64,000 bases of DNA from JAIVJM01 sp963816985 (GTDB taxonomy: Bacteria > Acidobacteriota > Blastocatellia > Pyrinomonadales > Pyrinomonadaceae): NCBI GenBank assembly GCA_963816985.1, contig CAWFMF010000004.1, positions 4,030,001-4,094,000 on the forward strand, read 5' to 3'. The notes under the pieces are model-generated. The model was not told the DNA's origin. It was given only the letters and a program-made list of their open reading frames with translations, and made no database searches. Made by a program: the position numbers and the translations under genes. The number at the start of each line of letters is the position of its first letter. Within the stretch, counting starts at the first letter, position 1. This document shows, one piece after another, positions 58,598-64,000 of this stretch.

Positions 58598-59065
58598 TCA
58601 ATGCGAGGGGGCGGAGGGCGTCGTGTTGCCGGACGCGGTCTGGCCGTGGAACTCGCGGCGGATGTAGCGGACGAGGGCGTTGATGCGCTGCTCGTCGAGG
58701 CGGGTACGGAAGGCGGGCATGCCGTCGCCGCCGGCGACGATCTGATCCGAGAGATGCTTGTCGGGGTCTTTGTGCCCGTGCTCGCGGAGGTTCGGAACCT
58801 TGAGCTTCGTGCCGTCCTCCAGCTCGAAGGGGCCGCCCGTGCCGTCGGCCTTGTGGCAGTTGACGCAGAAGCGCGCGAAGTCTCCGGCGGCGGCGGCGAG
58901 TTCGTCGGGCGTGGAGGAGGCGGCTGCCGCCGGGGCGGGCGTGGCCGTGGACGCGGGGCGCGCGTTGGTGTTGACGTTCGCGCGGTTGTCGGCGGCGTCG
59001 TTAGCGCAGGCGGCGACGAAGAGCGCGAGGGCACAGGCGGCGAGGAGGAGCTTGAATGTTTGCAT
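58598..59065 (-). CDS. Lipoprotein cytochrome c
   Basis: A 155-residue protein with a lipobox (LFVAAC) and an Ala/Pro/Thr-rich linker. One class I cytochrome c domain follows: heme site FCVNCHKADGTGG and the distal methionine in GGDGMPAFRTRLDEQRI. It should be membrane-anchored facing the periplasm and carry electrons. Its partners are not adjacent. Confidence 0.9.
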   Translation of the reverse strand: MQTFKLLLAACALALFVAACANDAADNRANVNTNARPASTATPAPAAAASSTPDELAAAAGDFARFCVNCHKADGTGGPFELEDGTKLKVPNLREHGHKDPDKHLSDQIVAGGDGMPAFRTRLDEQRINALVRYIRREFHGQTASGNTTPSAPSH

Positions 59066-59387
59066 CGGCGAGAGTCTCCGAAGGGCTTTAGGGATTGAAG
59101 TCTGATTTGATGTCTGCGCTGAGCGCGAAAGCGGCGCGAGTATAGCGCGGGCGGCGGGCGCGTTAAAAGTCCGCGCGGCGGAGTCGGCCCGCGCGCCGCG
59201 CCGCCGGTTGACGAAGGCCCGGCTTTTTCCGACTCACGCGTGACGCCCGCCGACGCGCGCGCGGAGGTTTGCAATCTCGCGCCGCACAACGCACAATGAG
59301 TTTCGTCAAGAGGGCGCGCCTTCATACGATTTCGGCGTTCGCCGAGCGAAGTCATAAATCCTTTTCTAATCCTTTGAGGGACGAATT
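59066..59387. other. Divergent gap between cytochrome c and hemQ
   Basis: A 322-base GC-rich region between divergent heme-related genes; it should hold both promoters. I see no gene or clear promoter boxes. Confidence 0.4.
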
Positions 59388-60173
59388 ATGAGCACGGAAA
59401 ATGAGCAGACGGGGGGCGGCGGGCGTCACACCTTACGCCTCGCCGACAAGGGGAAGCGGGAGGTCGAGCAGCCGCCCGAAGAGAAGGCCAAGCTCCCGCG
59501 CCAGTTCGTCACGTTCAGCTTCTTCCGCGCGCGCCCCGAATGGCGCATGCTCGACGGGGAGACGAAGACGAAGGCCCGGCAGGAGTTCTCGGAGCTGGTC
59601 GAGTCGTTCAAAAGCGACCTGCTCATCCACTCTTACTCCATCGTCGGCCTGCGCGCCAACGCGGACTTCATGCTCTGGCGCATCGGCTACTCGCTCGACC
59701 CCTTGCAGGAGATGTCGGCGCGGCTCAACTCGACGGAACTCGGTCGTTATCTGGAAGTGTCGCAGTCGTTCCTCTCGATGACGAAGCGCTCGATGTACAT
59801 TGACAAGGATCATCCGACGCACGTCGAAGACCGTCTGCACATCGTCCCCGGTCGCGCGAAGTATTTGTTCGTCTACCCCTTCGTCAAGACGCGCAACTGG
59901 TACTCGCTGCCCGTCGAGCAGCGGCAGGAGATGATGGACGAGCACATCCGCGTCGGGTCGAAGTACCGCTCCGTCAAGCTGCACACGACCTACTCGTTCG
60001 GGCTCGACGACCAGGAGTTCGTCGTCGCCTTCGAGACCGACTACCCCTCGGACTTTCTCGACCTCGTGCAGGAGCTGCGCGAGACGAAGGCGAGCGCCTA
60101 CACGCTGCGCGACACGCCGATGTACACCTGTCACCAGCAGCCGATGGGCGCGTGCCTCGACGCGCTCGGCTGA
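59388..60173 (+). CDS. hemQ: Coproheme decarboxylase (chlorite dismutase family)
   Basis: A 261-residue protein. The core PFVKTRNWYSLPVEQRQEMM, HIRVGSKYRSVKLHTTYSFG and LDDQEFVVAFETDYPSDFLDLV, with the heme-proximal His, is the HemQ signature, as is the end YTLRDTPMYTCHQQPMG. It converts coproheme to heme b in the coproporphyrin-dependent pathway. A disordered charged N-terminus of about 35 residues is extra. Confidence 0.9.
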   Translation: MSTENEQTGGGGRHTLRLADKGKREVEQPPEEKAKLPRQFVTFSFFRARPEWRMLDGETKTKARQEFSELVESFKSDLLIHSYSIVGLRANADFMLWRIGYSLDPLQEMSARLNSTELGRYLEVSQSFLSMTKRSMYIDKDHPTHVEDRLHIVPGRAKYLFVYPFVKTRNWYSLPVEQRQEMMDEHIRVGSKYRSVKLHTTYSFGLDDQEFVVAFETDYPSDFLDLVQELRETKASAYTLRDTPMYTCHQQPMGACLDALG

Positions 60174-60264
60174 AGAATTATGAACTCGTCGGCGCGGCTC
60201 TCAGGAGATTACGCTCTCCTCTGCGCCGCGCCTTTTCGTGTCCGACGCTCTTGGCCCGACCTTC

Positions 60265-63048
60265 ATGCGGAAACACACAAAGATAATCCCGGCCCTCTTC
60301 ATCCTCCTCGGACTTTTATTCCAGTGCTTCGCCTCAGGCGCGACGGCGAAAGGGCAGCAGCCGCAGTCGTCAACTCAGGCGCGGCCCGAATACCTCTGGT
60401 ACGAGGCCGAGAACATGCGCGGCGTCTCGACCGACGCGCGCAACGAGCCGCGCGTCAACCCGTGGTGGCAGGAGAAGACGCGCGCTGAAGTGCCCGGCTG
60501 GGCGATGAACGGCCCCGGCGTCTCCGCCGAGTGGACGCAGGGCGGCGAGAGCGAATGGAACTCCATCGCAGCGGTCGCCGACGAGACGCGCGCCACCATC
60601 TATCAGGACGTGGAAGTGCCGCGCGACGGCGAGTACCGCGTCTGGGCGCGCTACGCCGACTGGGCGCGGCGCGGCGAGAACTTCGCCGTCGTCATCCGAC
60701 AGAACGACGCGGTCGTCTTCCGCCACGAGTTCGGCGCGCGCGATGTCGTTGACCCGCACGACGAGGTGAGCATGTACTGGGGCTGGGCCTTTACGTGGGA
60801 CGGGTCGTTGAAGGCCGCTTTGAAGAAGGGCGCGGCGCGCGTCGCAATCGAAATCGAGAAGGCGGCGGAAGCGCGCCGCCACGTTGACTGCGTGCTCTTG
60901 ACGAACGACCTCGGCTATAAGCCGACGGGACGGCGCAAGCCGAACTTCGCCGCGTCGAGAGTCTTACAGGAGTGGGCCGAGAAGAGGCCGAAGCTCGCGC
61001 CGCTCGTCGAAGGCGCGGCAAACGACGCGGCGGCATTGAGCACGCACTGGCGGCGTCAGCCCGTCGCCGGGCGCGACTTCCTGATGCCCTGGAACATCTC
61101 GGAAAAGTTCTGGGACATGTACTCTCAGCCGACAGACGCCCGCCCGCTCTATCCCTTCCATGCGGAGTCGGACGCCGCCGTCAATCTCTTCGTCCAGAAG
61201 TACAAGGGCGCGCGCGACGTGCCCATCTTCTCGTCGAAGCTGGTCGTCCCCGTCCTCCACATCAACGAGCTGCCGAAGCACCTGCGCGAGGGGAGCGGCT
61301 TCCTCAGCTACGCGCGCGAGACGCGCCAGCCCTTCGCCGTCAACATCAACTACGGCGCGGCGAACTTCAACGAGACGGAAGGCCCCGCGGCCTTGAAGCT
61401 CTTGACGGGCGAGCTGCGCGGGCAGTTCCTCGGATGGATTTCGGGCGAGAGCATCGGCTACGTCTACCCGGCGGTCGCGGCGACCATGACGCTCAAACCT
61501 GAGCAGCCGCGACGCGAGATGCTCGAAGCCTCCCGCACGGGCTACACGCGCGCTCTCGAAGAGAAGTGGGGCGGGACTTTCAAAGCCCCTGCGGGCGCGA
61601 TGTGGGACAAGCTCATCCCGGCGCAGTCAACTTCGAGCACGACCTACTCTCACGCGCTCGGCGCGTGGGGCTCGAAGCTCATCGGCATGGAGACCGCCGC
61701 CGTCCAGCCCGGTACGGCGCTCCGCATCGCCTTCACGCGCGGCGCGGCGCGGCAGACGGGCGGCAACTTCCTCTACTACCACGCGCCCAACTTCGGCGAC
61801 ACGGCGACGACTTTTACTTACGCGCAGAACTTCGCCGGGCCTGACCACTTCTTCCACTCGCGCTACGGCGTGACGATGGGGCCTTCGCTCTCGTGGTACA
61901 GGAAAAATTATTACCTCTACTACATGGCGGGCGCGTCGGCCATCTATCTCGAACAGGGCTTCGACCAGTTCTTCAAGCCGGGGCCGGGCGAGCACCCGTT
62001 CCAACTCAACCCGCTCGGTCGTATCACCGACGAGTTCATGCGCTTCGCCGAGAAGCACACGGAGCGCGGAGTGCCCTACACGCCCGTCGCCTTCCTGCTC
62101 GACCCCGCGCACGGCTTCGAGATGACCGACTGGCCGCACCTCCCCTTCGGCGTCTCGCCCATCAACCGGAGCGACCGCGCGCTGCGCGAGTTGTTCGGCG
62201 CGGCCTATCACCCCTTGCAGGTGGTCGAAGGCGAGCCCGCGACCGCCGACCGTCAAGCCTTCGTCAACGGCGTCTTCGGCGACATCTTCGACGTGCTCGT
62301 CGCCTCCGAAGCACACGCCGGGGCGATTGATTCATACCGCGCGCTCGTCGTCGGCGGTCATGTCGAATGGTCGAACGCGTGGGCTGCGCGGCTCGCCGAC
62401 TACGCGCGCAAAGGCGGAACGGTCGTCTTGAACTCCGCGCAGATTAAGGGCCTCCCGGCTGAACTGCTCGGCGTGCGTCTTTTGAACGCGAGGGCCGAGG
62501 GCGACGGCGCGGCTTGTCTTTCTCCGGGCGAAGCGGCGACAGACCTTTCGGGTCAGATGTTCCGCTACGAGCGCGTCGAGCCGCGCGGCGCGGAGGTGTT
62601 GATGAAGTCGGCGTCCGGCGACCCGCTCGTGACGGTCAACCGCGTCGGGCGCGGGCGCGTCGTCTTCAACGCCATCCCGGACTTGCTCGGCCTCGACGAG
62701 CGTATGACCCCGACAGCCGCGCACATGCTCGCGCACCTCTTCGCGGAGGCGACGCCCGTCAACGTGAGCGGCGACGTGGAGCACCTCCTCAACCGCACCG
62801 AGCGCGGCTGGGCCGTCACGCTCGTCAACAACCTCGGCGTCTACAAGCCGCAGCAGGGCATGGCGCAGGTCAACCGCGACGAGTTCGTGGACGTGACGCT
62901 CGACCTGCGCGGCGCGGCGATTGAAAGCGCCAACGAGTGGACGGACAACACGCCCGTCGAAGTCTCGCGGCAGGGCGGACGCGCACACGTCCTCGTCCGC
63001 GTGCCGCCGGGCGGCGTCCGCATCGTCGAACTTGTCACGCGGAAGTGA
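60265..63048 (+). CDS. Large secreted glycoside-hydrolase-like protein
   Basis: A 927-residue protein; the start at 60265 (MRKHTKIIPALFILLGLLF) gives a signal peptide. The first ~220 residues form a carbohydrate-binding-like beta-sandwich (YEAENMRGVSTDARNEPRV, DGEYRVWARYADWARRGENF). The middle is a TIM-barrel-like region with YYHAPNFGDTATTF, HFFHSRYGVTMGPS and LDPAHGFEMTDWPHLPFG. The C-terminal part resembles beta-galactosidase trimerisation and beta domains (YRALVVGGHVEWSNAWAARL). The enzyme class is not assignable, but polysaccharide degradation is likely. Confidence 0.75.
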   Translation: MRKHTKIIPALFILLGLLFQCFASGATAKGQQPQSSTQARPEYLWYEAENMRGVSTDARNEPRVNPWWQEKTRAEVPGWAMNGPGVSAEWTQGGESEWNSIAAVADETRATIYQDVEVPRDGEYRVWARYADWARRGENFAVVIRQNDAVVFRHEFGARDVVDPHDEVSMYWGWAFTWDGSLKAALKKGAARVAIEIEKAAEARRHVDCVLLTNDLGYKPTGRRKPNFAASRVLQEWAEKRPKLAPLVEGAANDAAALSTHWRRQPVAGRDFLMPWNISEKFWDMYSQPTDARPLYPFHAESDAAVNLFVQKYKGARDVPIFSSKLVVPVLHINELPKHLREGSGFLSYARETRQPFAVNINYGAANFNETEGPAALKLLTGELRGQFLGWISGESIGYVYPAVAATMTLKPEQPRREMLEASRTGYTRALEEKWGGTFKAPAGAMWDKLIPAQSTSSTTYSHALGAWGSKLIGMETAAVQPGTALRIAFTRGAARQTGGNFLYYHAPNFGDTATTFTYAQNFAGPDHFFHSRYGVTMGPSLSWYRKNYYLYYMAGASAIYLEQGFDQFFKPGPGEHPFQLNPLGRITDEFMRFAEKHTERGVPYTPVAFLLDPAHGFEMTDWPHLPFGVSPINRSDRALRELFGAAYHPLQVVEGEPATADRQAFVNGVFGDIFDVLVASEAHAGAIDSYRALVVGGHVEWSNAWAARLADYARKGGTVVLNSAQIKGLPAELLGVRLLNARAEGDGAACLSPGEAATDLSGQMFRYERVEPRGAEVLMKSASGDPLVTVNRVGRGRVVFNAIPDLLGLDERMTPTAAHMLAHLFAEATPVNVSGDVEHLLNRTERGWAVTLVNNLGVYKPQQGMAQVNRDEFVDVTLDLRGAAIESANEWTDNTPVEVSRQGGRAHVLVRVPPGGVRIVELVTRK

Positions 63049-63115
63049 ATTGCTTTTTCCCGAAATTTTCTTTTAGGATAACGCGTCTTCAACACATCAA
63101 GGGGGCCGAGTCCGG

Positions 63116-63391
63116 ATGAAGGTCGCACGTCACTACGTCATCAGCGGGGAAGTGCAGGGCGTGGGCTTCCGCTTCTTCGCGCAGCGCGTCGCCGCGCGCC
63201 ATCAGGTCGTCGGCTACGCCCGCAACCTCGAAGACGGGCGCGTCGAAGTCCACGCCGAGGGCTCGCCCGAAGCCATCGAAGGCTTCAAGCATGACCTCGC
63301 CGCAGGCCCCGCAATGTCGCGCGTCGAGCAGGTCGAAGAACTCAGCGTCGAGCCGACCGGCCAGTTCTCAACATTCCGCATCGAAAGGTGA
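63116..63391 (+). CDS. acyP: Acylphosphatase
   Basis: A 91-residue protein with the full family pattern: VISGEVQGVGFRFFAQRVA with the catalytic Arg, and GYARNLEDGRVEVHAEG with the catalytic Asn. It hydrolyses acyl phosphates. The length is normal. Confidence 0.95.
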   Translation: MKVARHYVISGEVQGVGFRFFAQRVAARHQVVGYARNLEDGRVEVHAEGSPEAIEGFKHDLAAGPAMSRVEQVEELSVEPTGQFSTFRIER

Positions 63392-63393
63392 AA

Positions 63394-63508
63394 CAGTTTT
63401 CATTTTTAGTTTTCAGTTTTCAGCAGGAAGGCTTGAGGGAGTCCGGCGAGCGGACTCTGCCGCTGCTTGGAACTGAAAACTAAAAACTAAAAACTGAAAA
63501 CTGAAAAT
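63394..63508. repeat. Word-repeat hairpin overlapping the apt start
   Basis: CAGTTTTCATTTTTAGTTTT and following bases (63394-63423) pair with ACTGAAAACTAAAAAC-type words at 63472-63508. The right arm runs into the ATG of apt, so it replaces the usual ribosome-site region. Confidence 0.8.
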
Positions 63509-64000
63509 GGATCAACTCAAATCACTCATCCGCGAAGTGCCGGACTTCCCGAAGCCGGGCATCAACTTCTACGACATCACGACGCTTCTGAAGAACGCCG
63601 AAGGGATGCGCGGCGTGGTGGACGCTTTGTGCGACGAGTTTCGCGGCGAGCAGGTGGACACGGTCATCGGCATCGAGGCGCGCGGCTTCATCTTCGCGCC
63701 CGCGATGGCCTACCACCTCGGCGCGGGCTTCGTCCCGGCGCGCAAGCCGGGCAAGCTCCCCTCCGAGTGCGCGTCCATCTCCTACGACCTCGAATACGGG
63801 CAGGACGCGCTCCAGATACACCGCGACGCCGTCGGCTCCGGCCACCGCGTCATCATCGCCGACGACCTCCTCGCCACCGGCGGGACGGCCAGCGCCGTCG
63901 TCAAGCTCGTCGAGCAGCTCGGCGGAAAGGTCGTCGGCCTCGCCTTCGTCGTCGAGCTCGAATTCCTGCCCGGCAGGCAAAGGCTCGAAGGCTACGACGT
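63507..64000 (+). CDS. apt: Adenine phosphoribosyltransferase, 3' end outside the window
   Basis: The visible 164 residues start MDQLKSLIREVPDFPKPGIN and include the PRPP-binding motif RVIIADDLLATGGTASAVVK and VIGIEARGFIFAPAMAYHLG, typical of Apt. It salvages adenine to AMP. No Shine-Dalgarno is present because the hairpin repeat reaches the ATG. The gene is cut by the window edge. Confidence 0.93.
   Translation, partial: MDQLKSLIREVPDFPKPGINFYDITTLLKNAEGMRGVVDALCDEFRGEQVDTVIGIEARGFIFAPAMAYHLGAGFVPARKPGKLPSECASISYDLEYGQDALQIHRDAVGSGHRVIIADDLLATGGTASAVVKLVEQLGGKVVGLAFVVELEFLPGRQRLEGYD

Overview
The window is one contiguous stretch of a GC-rich (roughly 65%) bacterial chromosome. Gene style, the split glycine-cleavage P protein (gcvPA/gcvPB), many secreted TPR, beta-propeller and repeat proteins, and abundant intergenic hairpins suggest an Acidobacteriota-type organism, possibly Blastocatellia. 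This is inference: there is no rRNA or other marker here to fix the taxon.

Layout. 1-8.7 kb: amino-acid and peptide metabolism (partial secreted amidohydrolase, thioesterase, racemase-like protein, ATP-grasp ligase plus zinc metallopeptidase pair, APC permease, diaminopimelate decarboxylase, class V aminotransferase). 8.7-15.9 kb: tRNA-Gly(CCC), two LEA-like 22-mer repeat proteins, a polymorphic-toxin-like protein, a truncated beta-propeller gene and a frameshifted collagen-like gene. 16-20.8 kb: gcvT-H-PA-PB operon, with gcvPA broken by two frameshifts. 21-42.7 kb: M48 protease, caspase-like protease, phosphofructokinase, TPR proteins, ECF sigma and anti-sigma pair, a frameshifted nth, an ATP-grasp protein, XerD-like recombinase, and the tesA/ybbA/ybbP cluster. 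42.9-46.5 kb: a TPR protein, an Hsp90 and a small conserved protein in one operon.

The striking region is 46.5-54.5 kb, all on the minus strand. In transcription order it holds a 70-aa gene behind a near-consensus sigma70 promoter, 19 tRNA genes, a 38-aa ORF, an unrecognised 264-aa protein, an HNH nuclease, 11 more tRNA genes, a Ro60/Rsr (TROVE-vWA) gene, and five tandem Y-RNA-like genes. The 30 tRNAs carry anticodons for all 20 amino acids if one irregular Ile-like gene is counted, and include an initiator tRNA. Several have bodies that do not fit their anticodons: Leu anticodons in class I bodies, and Trp and Glu anticodons in bodies with a long variable arm. Eleven encode CCA, while the two solitary tRNA genes of the window do not. 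Each Y-like RNA has a Ro-binding terminal stem with a GNCGAAUG-type box, and at least three carry a tRNA T-arm in circularly permuted order. I infer a reserve translation and RNA-quality-control island, possibly mobile, that could act when host tRNAs are damaged.

54.5-64 kb: molybdopterin-related pair (mobB-like, MOSC), PQQ-like beta-propeller, a small HNH element beside tRNA-Arg(TCG) with a tRNA 3'-end remnant, cytochrome c, HemQ, a large secreted hydrolase-like protein, acylphosphatase, and the start of apt.

Fourteen or so intergenic hairpins made of short repeated words or long perfect palindromes lie between genes throughout.
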